Shown here: in pieces, positions 36,246-50,022 of the stretch
Layout of the letters: each line of letters opens with the position of its first letter
How positions within the stretch are numbered: the first letter of the stretch is position 1
Origin: Serinus canaria
Taxonomy: Eukaryota; Chordata; Aves; Passeriformes; Fringillidae
Direction of reading: 5' to 3'
Assembly (NCBI RefSeq): GCF_022539315.1
Contig: NC_066343.1
Coordinates: forward strand, 37,428,649-37,492,648
DNA length: 64,000 nucleotides
The notes under the pieces: model-generated
Databases searched by the model: none
Seen by the model: the letters and a program-made list of their open reading frames with translations, nothing else
Told to the model about the DNA's origin: nothing
Made by a program: the position numbers and the translations under genes

Positions 36246-37378
36246 AAAAGAGATCCAGAGATCCAAAAGACATTTATTTAACCTTTTTCATTCATGTTTT
36301 ATCTAAAAAATGTTTCATCTAGCTCTAAAGGGCACAGTTTAATGACAGCAGAAGAGACTTTCCCTTCTATCTGCATTCAGCTATCTGTACCACACCTTGA
36401 AGGGCTGTTTATTTGTGTAATGGCTGGAGGGAAACCACTTGGTTATGTCTGTTCTCCCTAGGACAAGCATTTCAGAACAGTCAGTCATTTCACATGAATA
36501 TCAGAACAATCAGATATTCATTTCACGTGAATATCTCCCTTGAAGATTCACAGGATTTTCCTGTTCTTAAAAAGAGATAAAAACGTCAGATTGTTTACAA
36601 AAATGAATTGAAATTACTAGTAAGTATTGTTGAGGGCACAGGTGCTGGGCTTGGACAGAAGGTGCAGATGTAAATGCAGATTGACCTCTCAGTAGGAGCC
36701 CAAACAAGAGGCTGAGGTGAACTGCCAACATTTGGGACAACAAAGGGCACAAAGATGAGTGATGCCTGACAGGTGAATGGACACTGAAAGACACAGCAGG
36801 AGCCTGGCATTGCTGACCTTTAGCATAACAAAGGAGACGAAGCCTGGTGATGCCAGCCAGTGGGGTGGATAGAGGGAGGCACAGGAGCCAATGCAGCAGA
36901 AGAGTGAGACTTCAGCTTGGCTGGACTGAGAATACAAAGGCCCAGGGGTTCCCTTCCTGTGGGATGCCGTCAGAGGCACCACCTCGAGCTGTTTCTGTGT
37001 TACTGCACTGTGAACAAATGGCTTTGTGGAATGAGACATCTGACACTCTGCCATGGGAAACCTGGTCTCATTTTGTGAGAGTGGGGTGTGCAGGGAGTCA
37101 TATGGGGCTTCTGTCGGGTCACTGGAGCTGCCAGCTCTGAAGGGGCTGCAATCTCAGCAGTGACAGTCTGTGATGGTGGCACTGTGACTGCCAGGGTGGC
37201 TCCTGGATGGTCAAGAAATTTCTTTAATATAAATGCCTGTTGGTAGGGCTTTACTTGTACCAATAATTGTGAGTGGTATGGCAGAAAAATAATTTCTACA
37301 GCCACTAGTAGTTTCAGTTGCATTCCCCCAAAAGCTTGAGAAAAGCGTGGCAAAAACCTGGTGGTCTCCTCCAGGGCC
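36246..37378. other. Non-coding stretch with a small tandem duplication
   Basis: Contains a 17-bp near-identical direct repeat (CATTTCACATGAATATC at 36486-36502 and CATTTCACGTGAATATC at 36519-36535). The rest holds no recognised gene or element. Confidence 0.55.
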
Positions 37379-37731
37379 TATCGGAAATCATTCAGGCTCC
37401 CGACTGGGAGGAATGGTGCATCTGACTCCATGATATCAGAAGGCTAATTACTTTATTTTACTATATTATTCTATATGATATTACACTATATTACACTACA
37501 TCTAAACCACAACTGTCTCTGTGGCTGTCTCCTGAGAGTCTGGAGACGTGCTTGGTCCTGATAGGCCAAGGAAACAAACCACTCAAACCACTTGGGTAAA
37601 CAATCTCCATATTGCATTCTACTTTAGCACAACACAGGCACAGCAAATGAGATAAAAATTGTTTTGATCCATTTTTTTTCTGCTTCTCTCACTGCTTCTC
37701 TCAGGTTCAGAGAATGTGAATCCCACAAGGG
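37379..37731 (-). mobile_element. LTR remnant, minus orientation
   Basis: Begins (T)ATCGGAAATCATTCAGGC and continues with TCAGAAGGCTAATTACTTTA and a run of ACTATATTA units. Later blocks are AACAATCTCCATATTGCATT, CAACACAGGCACAGCAAATG and AGATAAAAATTGTTTTGATC. This arrangement is common in songbird endogenous-retrovirus LTRs. AATAAA lies on the minus strand at 37452-37457. The ends are approximate. Confidence 0.6.
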
Positions 37732-40700
37732 CCCTCTCTGGAACAGGAATACTGCATGCAAGCCGGATGCTGCTTCCATTTGCTCATTGAGGATCATGAA
37801 AGTATACTGCCATCATTTGCTTGCTAGACTTTAACTTCTTATTGCACCTTTTGAGGGTTTCTCTGCTGCATAAACAAAGTAGAGCAGGAGATTAAGGACA
37901 TGCATGTGGATAAATCATTATTCAGAAATTGTTGCAGAACATCCTCTGGTCTATAGCATTACTCTACAGAGGCTGTCTTTAACAAGAAGAACACTTTTAC
38001 GTGCTAGGATAAACAAGACAACATCTAGAAAATTGTACCAGGGCTGATAAATAAAGTAGTAGTTGTTTATATGTGTCCATTTTAGTCCATGAGTGTAATG
38101 TGAAGAGGCAGCTTTCTGCAATGAAGTGAGGATCTTGGTCACAAAAATGTGATGTTGCTACCAAGCTAATGCTTTGTATAATACTGAGTTCTAGCTCACC
38201 ACCCAAAGTTTAGAGAAGCGACAAAGGATCAAATCTTTTACAACCAGACATTTCTGCTGATGTGTATTTTCCATCTTATCTACTCCATTTTTTTAAGCAA
38301 GTTGTTTTTATTGGACTAGGAGTAGCAAATTCCTACAATTTTATAGCCATGTGACATTGTTGTCATTGCTTTTAGCACAGGAAATGGTACATCTGTTAGT
38401 ATAGAGACCAAAAGTACTCTCCCATGAGTCACTAAAAATCATCTGCCAAAACTAATTAAACTGATGCCAAATACGACAAGTCAGTTTAAGACCAGTAACA
38501 ATTTATAGTACACCGACTTTGTGGAAAAGGTAGAATGTGGGGATGAATTTAATGGGAGGTGAGGGTAAAGATCTGAAGAGGTAAAGGTCTCTTACCTGAT
38601 TTTTTTTTCAATAACTCACCTATCTGTGTTGAAGTAGTCCAAAACCTTTTTTCAGATCCTTTGTTTTGCAGTTTTATTCATTTGCCATTAAATTACAGTT
38701 AACAAAAGAACTGTTCAGCCTATTTGAACTCACATTTTAAATTTCTCAATGAAATTTTAAGTAGTGTTCTAAGATGAAAACTGATTTAAAAGAAAATGTA
38801 ATATATCCTTTTTTGAAAAGTTTGCTGGAATTTCATGGGACTATCATGAGAATCTCCTAGAGAGATGGTTTGATCTTGATTTTCTGAAGGAAATTCAGAA
38901 TGAAAGACAAGAGCTTTTAAGTGCTAACCTAAATAATAAATTCAGAGCAATGTAAGTTTTGATAATAAAGACTGTAGAAATGGTCTTTATGCATTAGGCA
39001 TTTTTACCCACAACGTTACATGTCTAGCTAAGGTCTGTGGTCTAATTTTAACTTTAGAAGTGCAGATATACAATGCATCAAAAAAGCTGAAATGTCAATA
39101 ATGATCAGCCTGATTTCCACAAGAAGCCCTATATAATACTTAGAAGAATTTTTTCTTTTGAACTTGTTAAGTAGTCTGTTTATTGTATACATAGAGTTTC
39201 TGGGTTGTTTTTTTACTCATTTCCATAGGAAATATAATTATTAAAGTGCAGCTGTAAGTAAACAGCAAAGTTTTTTCATCTAGATGAGCCATTTAATTTG
39301 TTTTTATTTTAAAATGTGTTACTGTATGGTTGCAGGGTTCAGACTATAATGCAGACAACAAGGGGCACAAGGAGTAGAGATGGCTTATCTAGAGAAAAGA
39401 CCAAGACCCTATCACCCTTGATGTTTTTAGCTGACAAAGGACCCTCCAGTGAAACTAGGTTGCTTTATCTGCTACCCTGCCTTGTATCAATAGAGTGTGG
39501 AGAGTTGAGCCCCTGCTTTTTTCTTGTAATGCATTTGTCTCCAATGTTTGTCTTATCTGCCAAAATTTCTGTTGACAGTGCTATGAACATGCTATGCCAT
39601 GCTTTCTTTTCTCGCTCTCCTGTGACAAACATATTAATTTTAGTAATACTTTTATCTCAATTCAGCCCAATGGTCTACTACAAACAATCAGAAATCTCTT
39701 TATTACTTAATACGTTGCTTCATTCTTTTGACATTTCAGTGATCCTTGATCTTTTTTCCAGAATAACTGTGTGTCCTCAGCCTTCCTGTTCGCACTGATT
39801 TGTCCGCTAAGTTAACTTGAGTGGGTCCAAACAGTTCCTATGAACCAGTTTCTTCCATCTTTCCAGAGTAAAACTAGTGTAGTAGGTGTTCCTGGTTTCA
39901 TGTCTGTGAGCTTGGACTTTTCACTTAAATAAGGATTTTGTGATGTCCAAAAAAGCTAATCTCAGAAAAAAATATTCCCGCTCATCACCATTGCCATGAG
40001 CTGTTGAACAGTCTTCAACATTAATCATGATAAATTTCTGGCAGAAGTAGTTGTCATTTGCATGTGTTTCCCTAGCAACTCGTTTAATACTGAGTTTTCT
40101 GTAACTTTTCACCCTGTTGCAGAACTGTCCTCCACAGAGATTTCCTGTTTATAAAGTGAACATCTTCTGATAATTTAGCATATTTAGTGCTCCTAAATTA
40201 ATATCTAATTCCATTATGTGGGAGGAAGTATGTCATAATACTTCCATTAACTAAATTGAAACATCTGTGGCCCAAAGTTCCCTGGCATGGACTTAATGAT
40301 CAAAATCTCCATAATCCTTTTGGTGGTTCATGATTTTTCTCTGATAGAAGCCCCTGGTCCTAACATCTCCTGTACGGATTACTACAGTTGTTTTAACCAG
40401 GAATAAATTATGACATTCATTTAAGAGATACGGTGAGCTCAAAATATAGAAATTTTTCCATGACATCAAGCTACTTAGAAGTCCACAGGAATAATACTGT
40501 AGACATAAGTGTTCACATTCACATTAAGTTTACCATATGAAGATTAGAAATTCTAATATTAGTTTCTAGCATTAGTTTCTGAAGTTATTCTTGTTCCTTT
40601 TTCTAATGTCATAACTTGAAGATGCATTATACCTTGTTCCTAAAGGTATTCTAAGTGCACTGGTTTTTAGGACCATGGTATACAGATCATTCACCCCCTG

Positions 40701-41242
40701 AATTTCTCTTGAAAGGTGTGATAAATAAGTTTGGCTCATTAGCAATGCGAGTCTCTCTCATAAGGAAAGTATAATCTTGCCTACTACATTTTACCTTTAA
40801 ATAAAATAACCTATAGGGAAAGAGGATAGGGAAGATAACTACAGATGCTCTGATATCCACTGTTGCAAAAATAATATTTTTGTTCAAGGATAAAAATCTA
40901 CTGTAGTAAGAGACAAAGTTATTTAAATAAGGAAATGCAATACTTTAAGCATAAATAAAAGTGTTTGTACTCTAAGAAGAAATAGAGAATAAGTATTATT
41001 CTAGTTCAGACTAGAATAATACTTTGACAGCTCTTGATTTATGTTTTTCGTATAAATAGAAGAGAACCACAAGATTTCTTTAGAATTCTATGTCAAATGT
41101 TAATAGTACTTTAACTGTAGAAGACTGCCATGTCAACCATACCATATTTATAGCCTGTACCAAGTCAAAAGTCATGGCAGTCAGGCAAATTCCCAATGAC
41201 CGGAAGCTGTTTTTTTAAACATTGGAAACATCTTATTTATTT
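37732..41242. other. Non-coding stretch
   Basis: AT-rich and gene-free as far as can be seen. A 160-codon open frame at 39316-39798 (plus) has low-complexity hydrophobic content and no recognised domain. A 15-bp perfect hairpin lies at 40991-41024. Confidence 0.55.
40991..41024. repeat. Perfect 15-bp inverted repeat
   Basis: AAGTATTATTCTAGT and its exact reverse complement ACTAGAATAATACTT, with a four-base loop TCAG. Confidence 0.9.
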
Positions 41243-42598
41243 TTAAACAGGGAAGAAAGGAGGACCCTGAGAGTTATTGACCAGTCATCCTTGCCTCAGT
41301 GCCCAGTGGTACATAAAATGAACCAGATGCTCCTGGAAATTTTGTCAAGGCTTATGGATGAAAGGTGAAGGGGTGGAAGAGGCAAGCAACATGGGTTCAT
41401 ATAGGGAAAATCATGCCTGACTGATCCAGTCCCCTTTTAGGATGGAAAAACTACATTGGTGGATAAGGGAAAAGCCATGGATTTTATTTTGACTTCCCTG
41501 TACAAACTACCCAAGACTGTCACTAAGTTGGAGAGATCTGAGTTTGATGAAGGGACTATTAAATGACTAAGGAGCTGGCTGGCCATGTCTGAAGAGTTGC
41601 AATCAATGGCTCAATGCCCAAATAGAGATCAGTAGAAAAATCCCTCAGAGGTCATTATTTGGCTCAGTGTCTTTATTTATGATATAGGCAGTGGAATTAA
41701 GAGCACTCTCAGCAAGTTTACCAATGGCAGCAAGCTGTGTGGTGCAGTTCTGCCCATGAGTGAAGGGATACTGTCCAGCGGGACCTTGACAGGCTTGAAG
41801 GTTGTGCCAAAGTAAATCTTATGATGTTCAAAAGGGCAAAGTGCAAGGTCCTGCACCTGGCCCAAGGCAACCCCTGCTATTGATAAAGACTGAGGGATTA
41901 ATGGATTGAGAGCAGACCTGCAGAGAAGAATTTAGGGTATTGGTAGATGAAAAATTGCATATGACCCAGCAATGTGTGCTTGTAGCCCAGAAAGCCAAAT
42001 GTGTCCTGGGCTGCTTTCAAAGCAGCATGGGAAGCAGGGCCATGGAGAGGATTCTGTCCCTCTGCTCTGCTGTGCTCTGGTGAGACCCCCCCAGGGAACA
42101 CTGCAGTCAGTAATCAGGTCTCCAACCATGGAGCCTCAAGGTGGAGGAAGACATAGACAGGTTGGAGTGGGTCCAGAGGAATATTGTGAGAGGGGTGGAG
42201 CATGTCTGCTATACAGACAGACCGAGAGAATTGGAGGTTGTTCAGCCTGGAGAAAAGAAGGCTCCAGGGAGACCTTACTGTGGCTTCTCGATACATAAAA
42301 TGGGTTTATAAGAAGGACGAGGGACTTGTAGTGATAGAACAAGGGGCAATGGGTTTACACTGAAAGACGATAGATTTAGATTTTACATAAAAAGAAATTT
42401 TTTACTTTAAGGGTGGGGAGACAGATTGCTCAGAGAACAGTGGTTGCCCCACCCCTGGCAATGTTCAACATGATTTTGGATCGGACTCTGAGCAGCCTGG
42501 CCTGGGGGAAGGTGTCCCTGCCCAGGTAGGGGTGTTGGAACTACATGAGCTTTGAAGGTCCCTTCCAATTCAAACCATTCTGTGACTCTATGTTTCTA
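41243..42598 (+). mobile_element. CR1 LINE fragment, about 1.36 kb, plus orientation
   Basis: The longest clear CR1 copy in the plus direction. It starts in the RT region (GAGGACCCTGAGAGTTATTG). In order it shows GGTGGATAAGGGAAAAGCCA, GAGTTGCAATCAATGGCTCA, CTCAGCAAGTTTACCAATGG, GGACCTTGACAGGCTTGAAG and TGCAAGGTCCTGCACCTGG. These are followed by GACCCAGCAATGTGTGCTTG, CCAGAAAGCCAAATGTGTCC and the terminal CATTCTGTGACTCTATG. The 5' part of CR1 is missing and frameshifts interrupt the reading frame. Confidence 0.93.
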
Positions 42599-44884
42599 AG
42601 TAGAAGTATAGCATAATACAGCTATCAAATTTATGTGATAAGGACTCAATTAAGAAATTAATGCTTTGCTAGTGGTTTACACAATAATAGGTAGAAATCA
42701 GTTAGTAATCAAAAAACTGAAGTAGTATTAGATACATGACGATTTTTAGAAGTGAGATTTTTATTAAAGAGGAAAACAGTACCTTAAGGAATGGTGGACA
42801 GTTGTTTTGGTAAATATATGAAAGGCCTTTCAAATAGTTTTGTCAAAATCATAACCCTTTCAACACAAGAATTATAAACTAAAGACCCCAATCTATAAAT
42901 CAGGACTAGAGTCAGAGGAAAAACAAACAGTTTCTTTCAAGAGCAAGACACTTATATTTGTAGTTGTTCACTAGCCATAAATCAAGAATTACTCATTATA
43001 CCTAGATAAAGCTTTGTAGGGCTTATATACATTAATACGTCAAATGTATATGCCTTGTTATGAAACATAAACACACATGGATATAGCTTAGCCTGTTATA
43101 CCTGCAAAACCAGAGAAATTTCACTGGCTTCACTGAAGTTTTTCAGTACTATATATGTACATATGTAAATATAGGCTTTGGCTAAACTGAATGTATTTTT
43201 CAAATGAAAAACTTATTCTATCTGTATTAGAAGCCATGGAGGTTTGTGTATAATCCTTTCCTCTTTTTTTCAAATCAAAACCTACTAAATAAAATACTAT
43301 AAAAATACTTAGAATTTAAAAAAAAAATCTTTTAAAAAGCAGAAGCTCTTTTCTCACTATCAGCTTTCCAAAAAATACCCAAAGAATGTGCTGAAGTGAA
43401 TTAAATCTCCAGTGAATGTTCTGCTTTGTTATAAGACGAAAACAAAAAAATTAAAAAACACTTACCAACTTTTAAAATAAGGTTATAATTTAGCAGAACA
43501 AAACCAAAGCTTTTGGTATTGTATTTCTTTATTTGCTTTGGCACCAGCATAATTTTTCAATTGTGTGTCGAATACTCAGTTTTGCCCAATCTATATTTCT
43601 TGCTTGTTCAGTTGTGTTTGTAAAACAAAAAATATCTTGAAAATAGGCTTTGGATGAAGCTTACTTATAAATACAATTGTCTGTGAAAACCAGCTATCAG
43701 ACAGACATTAATCTGATCTATCTGCAGTTCCATGTCATGCTTGAAATAAACTCAAAAACACGGAAGTTCGGGGCTTTTTTGCTCCAGTTGCTCTGTTTCC
43801 TCTATTCCAGCAGAGTTTAAAGATTCTGAAGTCCTTTATTATGAAAAAAAAACAGCACTCAAGAGTAATAGAATAAGTGTAGGGGCTTCTATAACTGTGC
43901 TGTTACTGTGTCCTGAAGAGAGAGGTCTAATTCTACATCTTATTCCATAAAAATTTATGTAATTCACCAAATGAAAAGATTGAAGTTCCTGAGACCGTTG
44001 TAAATAGACCTTCTGAATGACATTTTCCTTGAACTTTTTTTCAGTTATTTTTAAATGTTAAAACTCTTGTGCTTTCCTTAGCAGGGATAATGAAGGGGTG
44101 TAGTTTCATAAATGGTAAAGAGAGGCTTACTGGACTTTTCATTGCAGAATTGTGGGATCAGAGAAATCAGCTGTACTTCTAACATGCTTGTTAAATTCTA
44201 CAGTGCATCAAGAGCAACTGTCCTTACAAATCTCTGAAATCCTTAAATGTTACCTTGTCTTTGTTGCTGTGATTATGGGGAGAGAATCTTTTATACTGCA
44301 GGAGACATTCAGACTCCCCATTCCACCCAGGAAAACCATTTTCAAGGTACAATCATGTAGGCTGTGTCACCAGCTAGAGATGAGCAAAAGCAACACACAC
44401 GTTCTTGTAAAAGCTGTTTTCTCCTCACAGAATCTTTTTGTTTTTAACAATAAAATTAAGAAAATAAAGTCTCAATTGAAAACAGAAGTCAGAAGCCTCC
44501 CTGCTTTGACCAGACAGAGAGGGAAGGGAGAAAAATACATCCCTTCTCCAAAGCTCCCTACCTCAGTTTTCTAGTAAAAGCTCAGCTACAGAAGAGCCAG
44601 ATTGCAGCCTTTTCCATGCCATGTTTTGTTCTTTGATGTGATGCCAATTGATAAGCCATTACATAATTAGAAAGAGCTCTGGTAGGTTAGAAACCACCAG
44701 AAAAAGAGATGAGAAACACCTAGATCTGATTGTTTTTTGAGGAGTGAGCAGGGCTGAAGATTAGCCAGTTGATTACTCAATGAATATTTCATGTTCTGCC
44801 TCATTTGGTGACACATTTCTGAGGTAGTCTCCTGTGAGAGGCTTGAAACCCTACCATTGTGCCTGGGTCTAAGCTGCAATACAA
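42599..44884. other. Non-coding stretch, nothing recognised
   Basis: AT-rich. A 140-codon open frame at 44152-44574 (plus) has no recognised domain and no other support. Confidence 0.55.
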
Positions 44885-44918
44885 ATTTTTCCTCTCACAG
44901 GTCTGTGAGAGGAAAAAT
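44885..44918. repeat. Perfect 16-bp inverted repeat, 2-base spacer
   Basis: ATTTTTCCTCTCACAG, GT, CTGTGAGAGGAAAAAT. The arms are exactly complementary. Confidence 0.9.
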
Positions 44919-47900
44919 CTAATTCTAAAGACACTGCAGTCTCAGACAGCAGGAACTTCCCACCAGACACAGAAAGAGGTTTGGATAATCAAAGCCATGA
45001 GAAGATGCAGACCTGTTCTGGAAGCCAAGGAAGAGAACAAATTAAAGCACACAAAACACTAAGAACTGAGGGAGCTTGAGGGTTACACTGAAAGTTACTA
45101 GTGTTTCTATAATGAAATATTTTGCACAGTAACCTGGCTGTCCACCTATTGCTATAAAGTACCTTGTTAATGTGCTGGTATGTTAGTGTTAGAATTTGCC
45201 AAGAAAATCTGTCTCAATGTTTCATTACTTAGGAACCCAACAGGGTATATTTTCCAAGTCCATTATTTCAGCAATATAGTTGCAAAGATCTATCTGATAC
45301 TAGGATTGTGACACCTGAAAATGTGTCTTGCTTCTACTGCAAGCTTAGACCATCATCATATAAAACATTCAGTAAGCTTTTCCTGGAGAAAAAAACTCTG
45401 ATACCACTAGAGTGTGTGGAATACTTACTGCAGCATTTAATCATTTGTGGCTGTGCATCTACCTGTAAACTTGCTGAGCAAGGTATGTACAGAGTCAAGA
45501 GCACAAAAGAGCAAAAGCAGAACTGAGATGTACCAGGGAGCTGGGATTATTCAAGGAAGAGAGGTTTGCCAAAGATTTTGAGTTCAGATTTTCTAATGAA
45601 ACAGACCTCTTGAAGATGAAGAATTATTGAAGAATTATTGAAATAAAGCTGAATATTTTTAAAATAGCCCTCCATTTTGCTCTGCCTGTAAAATGCAGAG
45701 AGATAGATGTAAACATATCCAGCTGAAAACAAAACAGGTTTTTTTTTGTAGTTCACAGCATTAATTAGATGATTCAGAGGAAGTCTTCTATAATCTTCAG
45801 TTCAGAAAAAAAGTATGTCTGTATTCTGTGGTGTTTACTAAAGGAAATCTAATTTTGGAATCCTAATGTTTAATTGTACTGTCTGAAAATAGTACATTAG
45901 TTACAATAGTACATTACACCTAAGATGAAGTGTGCAGCAGTTCAAATCCTAAATTCCAACCCAGAAACTAGAAGAGATCCAGTGTTTTGAGAAAGTTTCA
46001 AAATTAAGATATAAAGTCTATATAGAAACTATAGGTGAAAATACACTATGTTATGAGCCTGCAGACTTGGAAGCCAAGCCAGCATTCTGGAAAGGGTGCT
46101 AATGATGTAGTGCAACTTGAAAAATCGCCTTCTTATATAAGCACAAACCAACCAGCCTGTTTTTGCTGGGTTTTTGTTTAGCACCCTGGATTTTACATAC
46201 TTGCAAGCAAAGTAAGCTTTGATATTTGATAAATATTTGATAACCAAAACAGTTCAGTTCTGAAGGACAATCAAAACAGGATTCATTCATTTAATACTGA
46301 GTGTGCAGAAATGTGACAAAACTCAAAGAGGAGATTACCAGTTAAGATTAGCGAGGCCAGTGACAGACATTTGACATCACAGGCAGTAACAAATGTATCA
46401 GGAAACCTGCTGCCGATGAAACAGTGGTGCTGAGACAACTGATGACAAAAATAATTTTTTTCCTCAAATGATGATGTTGGAAAGTGTTGGCCTGAATTGG
46501 GACTCTCCTCTTTGTTCTGCACTGGGATGGAAACATTGAAGATGCATTTAAAACTGAACTATGTGTCATTGTATAGTGCCCTCATACAGAGACCTTTTGT
46601 TTAGCATCAGAGACAAAGTGAGCATGCCAGCTAGGGAGCATAACTGCCTGCATCTGTCTGTGTATGAAAGACTATTGAGTCTCCTCTGGCTACAGCTGAG
46701 ATACAGTCACGAGTGGAATCATGTGGAATACCACCAATGCGAGTGAATATGCCACACAAGATTCTGCTAAGCTCAGGCATGCTATGCTCAGTTTATTCTT
46801 TAAGTCACACTGAAATGAAAATGGTCATTAAATATTTATTTCAAAACACTCCTTCTGCCTTGTACTTTCCCCTGCTTTCCCTTCTCTTTTCCCTGTTTTT
46901 CGGTTCATGGGAAGCACAGGAGAGAGAAACTATAATGATTGTGGTACCTGGGTTGTAATAATAAACACGGGAACATCTCCAAAAAAATCAGTACTTTTCA
47001 AATCTTACTGTAGAACAGATACTAGACCTTCTGTTCTTCCAAAAAGCGGCCTCCTGGGAGAGAGAAAATTCTTATTAACAGATGTTAAATGCATGACTTA
47101 ACATTTTTCACTGTTGAGTTCATGCCATGGCTCCCATCCTCAAACTTGCCTAGTTCCTGTGTCAGCTTTGGGTTCTCCTCTGGATGAGTGCCATCTTCCT
47201 CTACTCTCTAGGTCAACAGCAAATGCTTTTACCTGAAAATGTATTAATGATCTTTTAATCAGCTAAAATAAATAATGAATTTTATCCTCAGAATGGATAT
47301 CCTGAAATAATTACTTTCCACTGAATGGCTTTATTTTAGTCAAGAATTTTCCTTTAAGCCTAACTCACTGTGCTTTCCAATTTAGTTAATGTTTACCACA
47401 TCTTCCAGTTCTTCTGCTAATCGCATATAACTTAATTTCTGATACACCAGCACAAAAAATGTCTTCTTCCATGAATTCATGGATCTGGATTAATTAAATC
47501 TACCAGCTTTTGTACATTGAATATAATGTTTTTCTCATTAAGGAATAAATTCTGAGTTAATGTGGCAAGGACTGAGTATGTAATGAAGCTGGATAGTTCT
47601 AAATGCAAACAACTGGTTTGCTTGCTAGTTTGCAAAGCTCCTCTCTTCTGCAGTGCTGACACGTAGATTGAACAGCAAAAGTAGCCTCACAGATGAGAGG
47701 GTTGCTAAATACTTGTGGTGAAAATAAAGTGTGCATATAGGTTCTCGCCAGTATCACAACCAAAATCATGTGGATGAAACTTCAATATGTGGACATTGAC
47801 CCTGACCAAAAAAAAAAAAGGTACAACAAACCTGCTAAATGAGCAGAGACAAATCTGTTTAAATAGCAAGTGAGAACATCAGAGGCCTATAGAACAATTT

Positions 47901-49961
47901 CAAGTGTTAAAAGTGAAATAGATCTAAGTTTGGCTTAGGCCAAAAATACTTATTTTTTAAAATACTTCTTTTTGCTGCATGGTATGGTGAACAGAATGCT
48001 CAGTATGGCCCCTCTTCCACTGGCTCCCCTAAAAACTGAACCAGAATGCTCACTTCAATTAAATTTCCTATTGGTTTAATGAATTTGGCTCACCTGTGCT
48101 AATTTTTATGTCCATTCCAGGTTCTGCTTCTGTTAATTTTCTGAACTGAATTTGTTGTCTCTGAAATTGCAACCTCTAAAAAAAATAATGTGCTTTGCTA
48201 CTGAAATCAGGCATATCTGGCTTAGACCTATTGCCAACTTTTTCCTATGAAACATGTTCCATGTTAGTAATTATTGATTTCAAGAATTAATTTTAGAATA
48301 TTTTAATAGATTTCCTTGCAAAAGAAGTATGACATGTTTATAGACCTACTGCTAAATGTTATTTTTTTTCTCAGGGATGCTATTGTCCTGACTGCTAAGA
48401 GATACTAGTCCAGTTATTAGAACTTCAGCATTTACTTCCACTGTGCAGAAATGACACAAGTCACCTAAAGGTGTAGGATGTCCTGGAAGGTAAAATGTTT
48501 TTCAGTTCACTGGCTCCTCTACCTAAGATTAGCCAGCAGTTACAGCTAGCCTTTCAAGTACCCTGCTGTATTAGGAAACTGCTTCCCATGGCTGAGATTT
48601 CTTGTATTTTAGCAACATCTGACATCCATTTAAATAAACCAAGCCAATTTCCTATGTCACTTAAGTTGAAATTGCAGTAAGAAATACAACCTCTTGCTGA
48701 ATTTCCTCCTGATTTCTTTGAAATGACTGCTCTATGAGTTGAATCTTAATAAATGAGACAATTACTTCACCTTTGATGCTGGAGCTGTTCCAAGCATAGT
48801 CCAAGAGAACTCCTCTTGGGCTCTCAAAAACATGAGCATAAGATACCATGAAACACAAGCTTTTCTTTCCGAAGATATTGCTCTTGGTAGTGGCAGTGCC
48901 TTTTTACTCTGGGAAATCAAAGTATTAACATTTTGATAAGCAAACAGAGGAATTAAGTTCTCTTTTCAGAGCTGTGTCTTTCTGCATATGTTTCTCAATA
49001 CACTCTCAGCAAGAGTATATAGAATTCTGAACTTGTTTTTTCCCCAGGTTTTGAAACTTTCATTAATAATTCAGCTACAAATATTAGTTGGCATCTTCTA
49101 AATTACAACACTACAAAACAAGTACTTGTCTTAGACTTTCTGCTAAAAAAGCATTGATATTTTTAAAGTTATGGTATATCTTTGAAATGTTTTGCTAAAT
49201 GCTAGTTTTGTTGTATTAAAATCTGTCACCATTTTTGTTTTCATATTATGTGTTATATTGGTTACGCCAGGCAAAAATTTATAAAACATTAACAGTATGT
49301 AAGAAAAGTCAAAATATTTATTAATAATTATTTTAAAGTTTTGGTGAATACTTGAATTATCTAGAAAAACAACAGATCTTCTGTCATTTTCTGATATCTA
49401 ATGTGGCTGCTTTGAAGAACACACATCAGATGAGCTGTGTTTGTACTCATGCCTGTGGGAAAGTGCATATGGGGAAGAAAAAAGCACTTCTCAAAATGTT
49501 TATGAGCTCTTCAGTTGAAAATAGAGAAGAAACTAGGGGAGTCTGGAGTATTAGCAGCAATAGTAATTAGATGAACTGTCAGAGTCTGAATGTAATGGTT
49601 CTTTCCTTAACAAATCAGATCTGCAGTAATACTTGGAGTAAAGATCCCTTGGAAGAGTGATCATTCCCTGAAAAGTTTAGAGGACAACACAATATCAATG
49701 TATAATGTGCCAATTCAAAACAAATTAGCATGACATGTGCTGTGGTAATTCAGTGTTCTCTAAAGTATGTTGCTGCTATCTGATAAATTAAATAATACTT
49801 ACATTTTTTTCTATGAAGAAGGTACAGCAGTGTTTTTGTCAATGATAATTCCAGATTCACCAAAACCAGGACCTCCCATTATATGTCTCTTCTGGCTGGA
49901 AGAGTTAAATTTTTCGTTCAAATAAATGCATTCTGGGGCCATTTGAACTCAGTTAGCAGCT
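44919..49961. other. Non-coding stretch, nothing recognised
   Basis: AT-rich, with only short open frames (81 codons or fewer) and no recognisable repeat. Confidence 0.55.
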
Positions 49962-50022
49962 AAGGTAAACTAAACGAAGATAAAGCTAAGCTAAAAAAGC
50001 TAAACTAAAGCTAAGCTAATTG
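49962..50022. repeat. AGCTAA-rich low-complexity repeat
   Basis: Irregular repetition of GCTAAG/GCTAAA/ACTAAA units over about 60 bp. Confidence 0.7.

Noticed and set aside
39316..39798. 160-codon plus-strand open frame
   Set aside because: Mostly hydrophobic AT-rich translation with no recognised family. One frame of this size in about 50 kb is compatible with chance.
44152..44574. 140-codon plus-strand open frame
   Set aside because: No domain, no splice context and no similarity I recognise.
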